A stretch of 64,000 bases of DNA. Origin: an uncultured Oscillospiraceae bacterium (lineage in GTDB: Bacteria; Bacillota; Clostridia; Oscillospirales; Oscillospiraceae). Position 1 is the stretch's first letter; every line of letters starts with the position of its first letter. Below, piece by piece: positions 6,708 through 15,375 of the stretch. The stretch lies in the NCBI GenBank assembly GCA_934622035.1, contig CAKTVG010000011.1:1-64000 (forward strand), given 5' to 3'. The notes beneath the pieces were generated by a model. It was not told the origin of the DNA and did no database searches. It saw only the letters and a program-made list of their open reading frames with translations. Made by a program: the position numbers and the translations under genes.

Positions 6708-8027
6708 ATGGAAACACCGCGAGTTCTCGTAATCAGTCATAATGTATTCAGCTCCACCGGAAACATGGGAAAAACCATGACGCACATGCTTGCCGGAATT
6801 CCGCCGGAGCAGCTTGCGCAGCTGTATTTTCACCAGGAAATTCCGACGCAGCGCTGCTGTCTGCGCTATTTCAGAATTACGGACAGCGAGGTTCTGCGTT
6901 CCGTTTTTACCCGGCGGGCGGGCGGGCGCGCCTTCGGCACGGAGGATATTGACACCACCGCGGCCGCCAGCCGAACCGACCGGGGAAATCTGGCAAGGGT
7001 CTACCGGTTCTCGCGGCGGCGCACTCCGCTGATCTATCTGCTGCGCAACGGCATGTGGTTCCTCGGAAAGTGGAAGACCGCAGCCCTGCTGAAATGGGCG
7101 GAGGATTTCCGCCCGGACGTGATTTTCTTCGCCGCCGGCGACTATGCCTTTTCCTATCACGTCACGCTTTCCCTGGCAGAGTATCTGCACGTGCCGGTCG
7201 TCATGTGGTGCGCGGATGATTATTATCTCTCGCCCGCAAGACCCCATTCTCTCTTTCAGCAGCTGCAATGCCGTCACCTGCGGGAGCTTGCACGGCGGGC
7301 GACGGAGCAGTCAAGAGCCATCGTCACCATCAGCGACAAGATGGAGGAGGACTACGCACGTCTCTTCGGCTTCCCGTTGCAGACCGTACGGATTGCCGCC
7401 GATTGTAACCCCTATGCGCTTCCCTCCGCACAGCGCACCGGCATCGTCTACGCCGGAAATCTCGGTCTGAACCGCATTGTCCCGCTGGCTGCGCTGGGCC
7501 GCGCGCTCAAGCGTGCCGCACTTCCCGGTCTGCCCGCCATTGACGTATATACCGGCGAACAGGATCCGGCCATTCTGCGGCAGGTCACGGAGGAAAACGG
7601 GCTGCACTACTGCGGAAGCGTTTCCGCTTCTGAAATCGAGCGGCTTCTCGGCCGCAGCCGGTTCCTGATCATCACAGAGGCATTCGACAAAAAGTCCGCA
7701 AGACGCACAAAATACTCCCTTTCAACAAAAATTGCCGAGAGTCTGTGCAGCGGCGCCTGTCTGCTCGCCTACGGCCCGGCGCAGATTGCCTCCATCGATT
7801 ATCTGCAAAAGCACAATGCCGCCCGTATCCTGCATTCCGCGGACGAGCTGCCCGCCGCTCTGCAAGAGCTGAACGGCAGGCCGGATGTCTATGAACAATA
7901 TGTCAGCGCGGCGCGGGAGCTTGCGGCACAGTGTCACGAGCAGAAAACAAACGACGCCATTATGCGCGGAATTTTCCGCAAGGCCATTGAAAACGCTGCA
8001 TTGACCCAGGAGGAGCTTCAAAAATGA
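6708..8027 (+). CDS. glycosyltransferase (GT4-like)
   Basis: A 439-aa protein with two Rossmann-like halves. The N-terminal half opens with VLVISHNVFSSTGNMGKT and contains the stretch VVMWCADDYY. The C-terminal half has a donor-site-like region with a SLSTKIAESLCSGACLLAYG segment, which resembles the E-x7-E region of GT-B retaining transferases. It should add one sugar of the EPS repeat unit. It overlaps the following lipoprotein gene by 4 bp (ATGA). The exact family is uncertain; a CgeB-like spore-coat GT is a weaker alternative. Confidence 0.75.
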   Translation: METPRVLVISHNVFSSTGNMGKTMTHMLAGIPPEQLAQLYFHQEIPTQRCCLRYFRITDSEVLRSVFTRRAGGRAFGTEDIDTTAAASRTDRGNLARVYRFSRRRTPLIYLLRNGMWFLGKWKTAALLKWAEDFRPDVIFFAAGDYAFSYHVTLSLAEYLHVPVVMWCADDYYLSPARPHSLFQQLQCRHLRELARRATEQSRAIVTISDKMEEDYARLFGFPLQTVRIAADCNPYALPSAQRTGIVYAGNLGLNRIVPLAALGRALKRAALPGLPAIDVYTGEQDPAILRQVTEENGLHYCGSVSASEIERLLGRSRFLIITEAFDKKSARRTKYSLSTKIAESLCSGACLLAYGPAQIASIDYLQKHNAARILHSADELPAALQELNGRPDVYEQYVSAARELAAQCHEQKTNDAIMRGIFRKAIENAALTQEELQK

Positions 8028-8476
8028 TACCACGCATTCACTCCGGAAAGTGCCGGTTATGCCTGCTTTTGTGTCTCGCGCTGCTGTGCGGGCTTCTCGC
8101 AGGCTGCGCCGGTTCCGCCGGGAAAGCCCCGGATTCCGCCAACGATCTTGTCATTCTCACCGCCTACGGCGATCTGCATTACCCGGAAAGCTGGCAGGAA
8201 TATGTCATCATCCGTCAGGATCAGCGCGGCGACGATATCGTCGTGACCTTCAGCTCCAAATTTGAAGAGACGGACTGCACCTTATTTGAGGTTACCATCG
8301 GCAGCGAGGACGGCTCGCTCGTCGGCATGCTGAAGGCTGCCGACGGCACGCAGAGAAACGTGTATCTCCGCGTCACGCCCATGCCCGAAAATGCCGGTTG
8401 GACAGAGGCAGAGGAAAACCGCTTCTACGCCATGCAGGAGGATCTGAACTACCTGCTTGATCATTTGAAAAAGTAA
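8024..8476 (+). CDS. small lipoprotein of the EPS operon
   Basis: A 150-aa protein with a basic N-terminus, a leucine-rich signal core and a lipobox LLAGC, so it should be lipidated at Cys28. The mature part of about 120 residues contains no motif I recognise. Between two EPS-related genes it could be a secretion or surface-assembly factor for the giant secreted protein encoded 16 bp downstream, but that is only positional inference. Confidence 0.75.
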   Translation: MIPRIHSGKCRLCLLLCLALLCGLLAGCAGSAGKAPDSANDLVILTAYGDLHYPESWQEYVIIRQDQRGDDIVVTFSSKFEETDCTLFEVTIGSEDGSLVGMLKAADGTQRNVYLRVTPMPENAGWTEAEENRFYAMQEDLNYLLDHLKK

Positions 8477-8492
8477 CATCGGAGGGATCATT

Positions 8493-11400
8493 ATGAGGAA
8501 AAAAGCGACCAAACAGATTTTCGCAGCCGTTCTGACGATCATCATGCTGCTTTCGGTTCTTCTTCCCGCCAGCGCCTTTGCGCCGGACAGCCGGGAAGAC
8601 GGCGCCGAAAACGCAGGATACCTCAGCTCTGCCGGGGACGACAACCTTGGAGCCGTCGTCCAGGCAGCCCAGGTGCAGGCGGCGCAGGACGCGCCGGAAT
8701 ATCAGGCATTTCTTCAGAACCTGAAGGTGCTGGAGGGCTATGCGCAGACGTATGCCCGCGAGCACACCGGTGAAGATGCCGTTGGTCTGGTCATCAACTA
8801 TATTCGCTGCGGCGTGGAGAAGTACACCGGCGGCAGCTGGACCATGCTGGCCGGCGAAGAAAAGACCGACTTTACCAAATATGTAACCGATCAGGACGCG
8901 GCCAACGGCACGACGGCTGCGGCGCTGCGCAGCCTGACGGAGTTCACCCTGCCCAACGGCGACCGGGTAGACTTTGTGCACATGTTCGGCTGCATGGACA
9001 TTTCCTATCACACCATGCAGACCAACGCATCCGCCGCCGTAACCAACGGCGATCTTGGCGGCTGGGGCGGCGACATCTGCGATCTCATCGACTACACCAA
9101 GAAATACAGTCCCCTCACCTCCACCACCGTGGAGGATATGGCCTATGAGCTGCGCACCGACGGCAAGCATCTGGGCTATGACGACCCCTCGGAGGACGAC
9201 GACGTCCACAGCTTCGGTATTCTGGACCTGTACGGCGACCTGGACGCCTATTATATCGTCCAAAACCTCTCCGGCGGCAAGACCATCAGCGCCGTGATGA
9301 GCAACTACTTCGGCGGCAGCCTCACGGATAAATTCCGCGCGGAATTCCTGCTGCGCAGCCGTTTCCCCGGTGCCGGCACCAAGGAAGAGATCCGCGCCGC
9401 CGTTCTCAGCGCCTATAAAAACAACACCGCCATTGCCGCGCTGGAGACCAGCCGCAGCCTGACGGACATCGCCGATCTGCGCACGGCCTGCTGCTATGCC
9501 TTCGCCGACTATCTGTATGAGCTGACGGGCGGCATCACCGACAAGCCCAGCAACGATTACTACACCGTTTATTCCAGCGAGACCTCCACGCTGGCCCCTG
9601 GCGTCACGCAAACCCTCCGCAGCGCCACGGCCAAGGACGGCAAGACGCTGGTGTATTACATCGCCGAGGCGGATGTGACCCGCAGCGATGTCAATATCTA
9701 CGCCAACTACAAGGACAACATCGGCACGCCCTGGGGCATGGCCCGAGTGCAGGACCAGATGGACGCCGCAAAGGCCCGCCACTCCGACCCGGAAAATTCC
9801 GATCTGTATATTCCCAACTACACGCCTGTTGTTGGTGTGAACGCCGACTTCTATAACATGACCAACGGCGCCCCCTCCGGCGCGCTTGTCATGGAAGGCG
9901 TGGAGTACCACGGCGCTGGCAGCGAGAACTTCTTCGCCGTACTCAAGGACGGCACGCCCATCATCGGTGCTCCCTCGGACTATGCCGCGTATAAAGACGA
10001 TATCGTCGAAGCCGTCGGCGGCAGCATTATGCTGGTAAAGGACGGCAAGCTTGCCGTCAGCGGCGGCGGCAACTACTATGACACCCGCGCCTCCCGCACC
10101 TGCGTCGGCATCACCGCGGACAACCGCGTTGTGCTGATGGTCATGGACGGCCGGCAGGAGCCTGTCTCCGCCGGCGGCAGCGCCATCGAAATTGCGCAGG
10201 TCATGCTGGACGCCGGATGCGTCGTGGCCATGAACCTGGATGGCGGCGGCTCCACCACCTTTGTCGCCAAGGAAGAGGGCGAGGACGAGCTGTCCGTGGT
10301 AAACCGCCCCTCCGACGGCTATGCCCGCTCCGTCAGCTCCTCTCTGATGGTCGTTTCCACGGCCAGACCCTCCAACGAGTTTGACCACGCCATCGTTTCC
10401 GCAAGCTACGACTATCTCACCGTAGGCACCAGCCTCCCCATTACCGTGACCGGCGTCAGCGCCTCCGGCAACGCCGCCGAGCTTCCCGAGGGCACCGTCC
10501 TTCAGGTCGGCGACAGCAGCATCGGCACAATCTCCGGCAGCAGCTTCACCGCCGCCGCCATTGGCGACGTGCAGGTGCAGGCCGTGGCGGACGGCAAGGT
10601 TCTCGGCAGCAAAACGCTACACGTGGTGGTTCCCACCGCGCTGAAATTCGGCAAGGAGAGCATCAGCGCCATTTACGGCGTTCCCGCCGAGCTGCCCCTG
10701 ACGGCTCTGTATAACGGCAATCAGGTTGCGGTAAACACCGCCGACGTGATGCTGGGCTTTGTGGAAAACGGCCAGGCCGTTCTGGAAAGCAAGGCAGGCA
10801 AGATCAACGGTTTAACCTTCACCGGCGACGAAAGCTCCGGCATCCGCTCCGTCGTCATCGGCGCGGCCCTGCTGAAAAATGGTCAGCCGGATATGTCCAG
10901 CGCCGTGATGCTCACCGTCTACCTCTACAAGGAGGGCGAGGCGTCCTTCGACTTTGACGACATCACCGGCGGCGACCGCCTGCTTGCCTGGAAGCGCGAG
11001 GTCTCCAACTCCAGCACCCGCGGCGACGGCGTCTACTATATCGACAAGCCCGGCGTCTGCATGGATACCTCCTACATCTTCGCCGTGGATATGAAGCAGA
11101 TCCCCATTCCCGAGAAGATCAAGCCTCTGATGGCCCTGCTGCCCGGCGGCGACGATTCCAGCGCCACGGCATGGGATTTCCTCTTGCAGCTGGCAGAGCG
11201 TGTCAGCCAGCACACGGAGGTGAGGATTCAGCTCCAAGCCCCGGCGGGTGTCACGATCGATACCACCGGCATGAAGCTGGTCAATGAGTATTTCGATCTG
11301 ACCTCCTATGAGGTTGACGCCGAAACAAACACCCTGACGCTGGTCTGCAACTTCAAAAACCAGACGCAGGCCATCGACCCCTCCACCGCCAACTCCCTTT

Positions 11401-14400
11401 GCATCCTCAGCGGTCTGAAGCTCATTCCCACGGATGATGCCGCCTGGCAGAACAACCGTCTGGCCGTCACCGTCAGCGGCAAGCTGAGCTATGACATCTA
11501 TCTGCGCTCCAGCGCGGTGTATAGCATCGCCAGCAACAAGGACAATCAGGAAAAGTACGGCATTTATCCCTACGAAAGCGACAAATACACCTATAACGGC
11601 GCTCCGGAAAGAGGCGCGCACTTCTACGAGGACAATCTCCGCTCCTTTGAGGATATCTACACGCTGGACAAATCCGTCAAGCAGGGCTGGGTGCAGGAGG
11701 ATGGCAAGTGGTTCTACTATCAGAACAACGAGCGGCTTACCGGCATTCAGGAGCTGCCCAGCAACGTCACCGGCGAGAGCGGCAAATTCTTCTATGACCT
11801 CGGCGAGGACGGCGCCTCCAAGGGCAAGATCAGCGGTCTGTTTACCCTGAACGGCAAGCTCTACTTCGCCGAAAACGGCACACGAATCACGAAGTGGAAA
11901 GCAATTTCCCATCCCGGCGGCAAGGTGGAAAACTATTTCTTCAGCACCTGGGATTACGCTGCCCTGGACGGCGAGCAGACCATCGGCGGCTATCACTACA
12001 CCTTTAAGGACTGTGTTCTGATCCGCGGCGATCTGATCAAAAACAGCACCGGCACAAAGTATATGTGGGCCGGTTCCTGGGCCACCCAGCAGTGGCACAC
12101 CGTTGACGGCAACAAGTACTATTTCCGCTCCAGCGAATATGCCGCCACCGGGTTTTACGGCTTGAACGTCGGCGGCAAGAATATCATTTATGCCTTCGCC
12201 GCAGACGGCGTCTGGCAGGAGCACGTCAACGGCTTCTATGATTGGAACGGAAACACCTATTGGGTGGAAAATGGTATCAAGAACACCGAGCCGGGCCTGC
12301 GCTATGTCGACGGATACTACTACTATTTCAAGTTTGAAACCGGCGGCGCCATGGTCAAAAACGGCACCTATTGGGTAGAAACCACCAACGGCCTGATGAG
12401 GCAAGGCAACTACCAGTTCGACGAGCAGGGCCGCATGGTGAATCCCTCCCCCTATCAGGGCACAATCACCTGGAAGAATGACGACGGTACCGTGCTGGCG
12501 ACTGAAAAGGTGAATTACGGCGTAACGCCGTCTCACACAGCGGCCAAGCTCCCCGATGCGCAGTACAATTACCGCTTCACCGGCTGGACGCCGGAGCCGG
12601 TGCCCGTGATGGGCGACGCGGAATATACCGCCGTGTATGAAAAGGAGCTGCGCTCCTACACTGTCCGCTGGCTTAACTGGGACGGCACGGAGCTGTTCCG
12701 CTCCACCGTGGAGTACGGCACAACACCGGTCTACGGCGGCGTTACCCCCACCCGCGCGGCGGATGAAAACAACACCTATTCCTTCTGCGGCTGGGATAAG
12801 CCGGTCACCGCCGTCACCGGCGATGTGACCTACACCGCGCAGTTTACCACCGAGTGCCGCCATCTGCTTTCGGAAAAGCGCGATGCGAAGGACGCCACCT
12901 GCACCGAACCCGGCTACACCGGCGACACCTACTGCAAAAACTGCGGCAAAAAGCTGTACGAAGGCGAGGTCATCCCGGCCAAGGGCCACACCGAGGTTGT
13001 TGATGCGGCTGTTGCACCCACCTGCACCACGCCCGGCAAGACCGAGGGCAAGCACTGCTCCGTCTGCAACGAAATTCTGACTGCACAGACGGAAATTCCC
13101 TCCCTGGGCCACGACGAGGAAACCCGCGGCTATATCGCCCCCACCCTCTCCGAGGACGGCTACACCGGCGATGTATACTGCAAGCGCTGCGGTGAGAAGC
13201 TGCGCGACGGCACCGTTATCCCCAGAACCGGCGTCAAGGTGACCTGGCAGAACTGGAACGGGGAAGCGCTGAAAACGGAATACGTTGCAAAAAACACCGT
13301 TCCGGCCTATGACGGCGCCCCCGTCAGAGAGGAAACGCCTTATTATACTTACGAATTTACCGGCTGGGATCCTGTCCCCGCTGCGGTCACGGAGGATACC
13401 GTCTACACCGCGCAGTTCAAGGAGACCGGCAAAAACGGCCTGTGCATCGACGGCGATGACACCTACTGGCTGGAGAACGGCAAGCCCGTTCAAGGCAAGG
13501 GGCTGACGCAGGTAAAGGACGAAAACGGCCACAATCTGTATTACTACTTCGGCGAAGACGGCAAGGCCGTAAAGAACGTGCCGCAGGGCGGCAAGGACTT
13601 CTGGATTTCCGCAGAAAAGGCCAACGGCCTGCTGCCCGAGTGGGGCTACTACTTCGACGAAAACGGCGTCATTCTCCATGACGACCTGTTCCAGAACGGC
13701 ATTACCGCCGTGGACGGCGTTCTGTACTACTACATTGACGGCATCCGCGTCCACATGGGCATGTTCCGCATCGACAACGACTATTACTACGCCAGAAGCA
13801 ACGGCGCACTGGTCGTCAGCCGGACCTACTACTGCGAACGGATGAATGACACCGGCCTTGCCGAGGGACTGTACGCCTTTGATGCCGAGGGCAAGCTCAG
13901 CGACAAATCCGGCATTTTCGAAGAGGACGGCAGCCTGTTCTACTACGAAAAGGGCGTGCGCACCTATGCAGGCCTCATCCGGATCGACGGCAGCTACTAC
14001 TATGTCAAAACCTCCGGCGAGGTCGTCCACGGCAGAACGTACTGGATCTCCAAGACCAACGGCCTGATGCCCGAAAAGAGCTACAAATTTGCCGACGACG
14101 GCAAGATGCTTGATCCTGTGGATATCGGCAAGAGCGGCATCGTTTCCGAGGACGGCAGTCTGTTCTATTACGTTAACGGCGTACGCACCTATGCAGGCCT
14201 CATTGAGATCGACGGCAGCTACTACTATGTCAAAACCTCCGGTGAGGTCGTGCATGGTCGCAGCTACTGGATTTCCAAGACCAACGGTCTCATGGCCGAG
14301 CGCAGCTACGAGTTCGGCGAGGACGGCAGGATGCTGAATCCCGAAATCAAGGACGAGTCCAAACAGGGCATCGTTGCCGAAGACGGCAGCCTGTATTATT

Positions 14401-14576
14401 ACGTTGATGGTCTGCGCACCTATGCGGGCCTCATCCAAATCGGCGATGACTACTACTATGTCAGGACCTCCGGCGAGGTCGTCCACGGCCGCAGCTATTG
14501 GATCACCAAGACCAACGGCCTGCTGCCCGAAAAGAGCTACACCTTCGCCGATGATGGGAAGATGATCCCTGCGTAA
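8493..14576 (+). CDS. giant secreted phosphodiester glycosidase with wall-binding-like repeats
   Basis: A 2027-aa exported protein with a signal peptide in residues 1-30. A phosphodiester glycosidase (NAGPA) domain lies at about residues 360-626: a VGVNADFYNM segment, a GGSIMLVKDGKL segment and the core VVAMNLDGGGSTTF followed by SSSLMVVS. Ig-like segments follow (632-730 and beyond). Choline-binding-like repeats begin near 1066 (GWVQEDGKWFYY), with InlB-type beta-grasp repeats at about 1322-1450 and 1582-1645. A cysteine-paired stretch of CxxC repeats lies at about 1455-1580, and a C-terminal array of YYYVKTSGEVVHGRSYW repeats at about 1650-2027. NAGPA enzymes cleave sugar-phosphate diesters, so it may edit a phosphodiester-linked glycan while bound at the surface. 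Confidence 0.85.
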   Translation: MRKKATKQIFAAVLTIIMLLSVLLPASAFAPDSREDGAENAGYLSSAGDDNLGAVVQAAQVQAAQDAPEYQAFLQNLKVLEGYAQTYAREHTGEDAVGLVINYIRCGVEKYTGGSWTMLAGEEKTDFTKYVTDQDAANGTTAAALRSLTEFTLPNGDRVDFVHMFGCMDISYHTMQTNASAAVTNGDLGGWGGDICDLIDYTKKYSPLTSTTVEDMAYELRTDGKHLGYDDPSEDDDVHSFGILDLYGDLDAYYIVQNLSGGKTISAVMSNYFGGSLTDKFRAEFLLRSRFPGAGTKEEIRAAVLSAYKNNTAIAALETSRSLTDIADLRTACCYAFADYLYELTGGITDKPSNDYYTVYSSETSTLAPGVTQTLRSATAKDGKTLVYYIAEADVTRSDVNIYANYKDNIGTPWGMARVQDQMDAAKARHSDPENSDLYIPNYTPVVGVNADFYNMTNGAPSGALVMEGVEYHGAGSENFFAVLKDGTPIIGAPSDYAAYKDDIVEAVGGSIMLVKDGKLAVSGGGNYYDTRASRTCVGITADNRVVLMVMDGRQEPVSAGGSAIEIAQVMLDAGCVVAMNLDGGGSTTFVAKEEGEDELSVVNRPSDGYARSVSSSLMVVSTARPSNEFDHAIVSASYDYLTVGTSLPITVTGVSASGNAAELPEGTVLQVGDSSIGTISGSSFTAAAIGDVQVQAVADGKVLGSKTLHVVVPTALKFGKESISAIYGVPAELPLTALYNGNQVAVNTADVMLGFVENGQAVLESKAGKINGLTFTGDESSGIRSVVIGAALLKNGQPDMSSAVMLTVYLYKEGEASFDFDDITGGDRLLAWKREVSNSSTRGDGVYYIDKPGVCMDTSYIFAVDMKQIPIPEKIKPLMALLPGGDDSSATAWDFLLQLAERVSQHTEVRIQLQAPAGVTIDTTGMKLVNEYFDLTSYEVDAETNTLTLVCNFKNQTQAIDPSTANSLCILSGLKLIPTDDAAWQNNRLAVTVSGKLSYDIYLRSSAVYSIASNKDNQEKYGIYPYESDKYTYNGAPERGAHFYEDNLRSFEDIYTLDKSVKQGWVQEDGKWFYYQNNERLTGIQELPSNVTGESGKFFYDLGEDGASKGKISGLFTLNGKLYFAENGTRITKWKAISHPGGKVENYFFSTWDYAALDGEQTIGGYHYTFKDCVLIRGDLIKNSTGTKYMWAGSWATQQWHTVDGNKYYFRSSEYAATGFYGLNVGGKNIIYAFAADGVWQEHVNGFYDWNGNTYWVENGIKNTEPGLRYVDGYYYYFKFETGGAMVKNGTYWVETTNGLMRQGNYQFDEQGRMVNPSPYQGTITWKNDDGTVLATEKVNYGVTPSHTAAKLPDAQYNYRFTGWTPEPVPVMGDAEYTAVYEKELRSYTVRWLNWDGTELFRSTVEYGTTPVYGGVTPTRAADENNTYSFCGWDKPVTAVTGDVTYTAQFTTECRHLLSEKRDAKDATCTEPGYTGDTYCKNCGKKLYEGEVIPAKGHTEVVDAAVAPTCTTPGKTEGKHCSVCNEILTAQTEIPSLGHDEETRGYIAPTLSEDGYTGDVYCKRCGEKLRDGTVIPRTGVKVTWQNWNGEALKTEYVAKNTVPAYDGAPVREETPYYTYEFTGWDPVPAAVTEDTVYTAQFKETGKNGLCIDGDDTYWLENGKPVQGKGLTQVKDENGHNLYYYFGEDGKAVKNVPQGGKDFWISAEKANGLLPEWGYYFDENGVILHDDLFQNGITAVDGVLYYYIDGIRVHMGMFRIDNDYYYARSNGALVVSRTYYCERMNDTGLAEGLYAFDAEGKLSDKSGIFEEDGSLFYYEKGVRTYAGLIRIDGSYYYVKTSGEVVHGRTYWISKTNGLMPEKSYKFADDGKMLDPVDIGKSGIVSEDGSLFYYVNGVRTYAGLIEIDGSYYYVKTSGEVVHGRSYWISKTNGLMAERSYEFGEDGRMLNPEIKDESKQGIVAEDGSLYYYVDGLRTYAGLIQIGDDYYYVRTSGEVVHGRSYWITKTNGLLPEKSYTFADDGKMIPA

Positions 14577-14586
14577 ATCCACACGC

Positions 14587-14610
14587 GCCGGGGCGCGAAA
14601 CCGCCCCGGC
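14587..14610 (+). other. GC-rich intercistronic hairpin
   Basis: GCCGGGGCG pairs with CGCCCCGGC around a 6-nt loop just after the giant gene. There is no T run, so it is not a complete intrinsic terminator. A similar hairpin follows the second giant gene (19760-19794). These may stabilise mRNA ends or reduce expression of the genes behind them. Confidence 0.5.
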
Positions 14611-14632
14611 ATATCAGAAGAGAGGGAGAAGA

Positions 14633-15373
14633 ATGAATCAACTGCTCAAGTATATTGCAGAGCAGGGGCATGGGCAACTATTCTATAATATCTTCTTCGC
14701 CTCGGGCTTTGTAGCAGTCTTCCTGTTTGCATTGCTTTTCGGTAAGAAGTATCGCCTTCCCCGATGGAAAGCACTGGTTTTCGTTGTAGGTGTGTACACC
14801 GTCTCAGTGATCTGGATGTTCGTTCAGTGCTGGATAGAGAACGGCTTCAAGGGCTGGGGCGGAAACAACATCGTGCGGACCTTTGTATGGGTTCCGCTAG
14901 CGGTTCTGCTGGTCGGAAAGATCATGAATATCGAATGGAGCCGCGGCTGCGATTTTGTTGCGCCCTGCGTTCCTCTGGTACAGGGCGTAGCCCATTGGGG
15001 CTGCCTGTTTGTCGGCTGCTGCCATGGTTATCCATGCAACTGGGGCATATACAATCCCCTGCTGGAAAAGAACGTCTTCCCCATGCCGGTGCTGGAAGCC
15101 TTGACGGCGCTTGTTGTCGTGTTTCTTGTGTGCCGCTATGAGAAAAAGCGAGACTATCGGCCAAACGGTCTGGCCTATCCCCTGATGCTGATGCTGTTCG
15201 GCTATTCCCGATTCCTGCTGGAATTTGGAAGAGATAATGAGAAGCTGTTCCTTGGCATCTCGTCTCTGGCACTCCACGCATTGTTTATGGCACTTGTCGG
15301 GACGGTAATGTACGTCACGATAAAAGAAAAGAATCAAAAGCAGCTCACCCAAAAACGAAACAGGAGGAAATGA
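14633..15373 (+). CDS. Lgt-like polytopic membrane protein
   Basis: A 246-aa protein with about seven hydrophobic helices. It resembles prolipoprotein diacylglyceryl transferase in fold and in the segment HWGCLFVGCCHGYPCNWGIY, the form seen in Lgt-family paralogues, and in the later FGYSRFLLEFGRDNE segment. True Lgt attaches diacylglycerol to lipobox cysteines. This copy sits between two secreted repeat proteins that lack lipoboxes, so a dedicated lipid- or glycan-attachment role is possible. It ends 2 bp before the second giant gene, and its base composition is noticeably more AT-rich than that of the upstream EPS genes. Confidence 0.75.
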   Translation: MNQLLKYIAEQGHGQLFYNIFFASGFVAVFLFALLFGKKYRLPRWKALVFVVGVYTVSVIWMFVQCWIENGFKGWGGNNIVRTFVWVPLAVLLVGKIMNIEWSRGCDFVAPCVPLVQGVAHWGCLFVGCCHGYPCNWGIYNPLLEKNVFPMPVLEALTALVVVFLVCRYEKKRDYRPNGLAYPLMLMLFGYSRFLLEFGRDNEKLFLGISSLALHALFMALVGTVMYVTIKEKNQKQLTQKRNRRK

Positions 15374-15375
15374 AA

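Noticed and set aside
8493..14576. Cell wall-sorting (LPxTG) anchoring of the giant proteins
   Set aside because: Neither giant protein ends in an LPxTG motif with a hydrophobic helix; both finish within the repeat module, so non-covalent attachment is more likely.
10812..14612. Very long minus-strand frame (1266 codons) opposite the 2027-aa protein
   Set aside because: GC-rich repetitive coding DNA leaves the opposite strand free of stops. The plus-strand protein has a signal peptide, known domains and a ribosome site. The same holds for 8373-10388, 17098-19758, 35981-37864, 41127-43529, 48105-50198 and 50017-51924.
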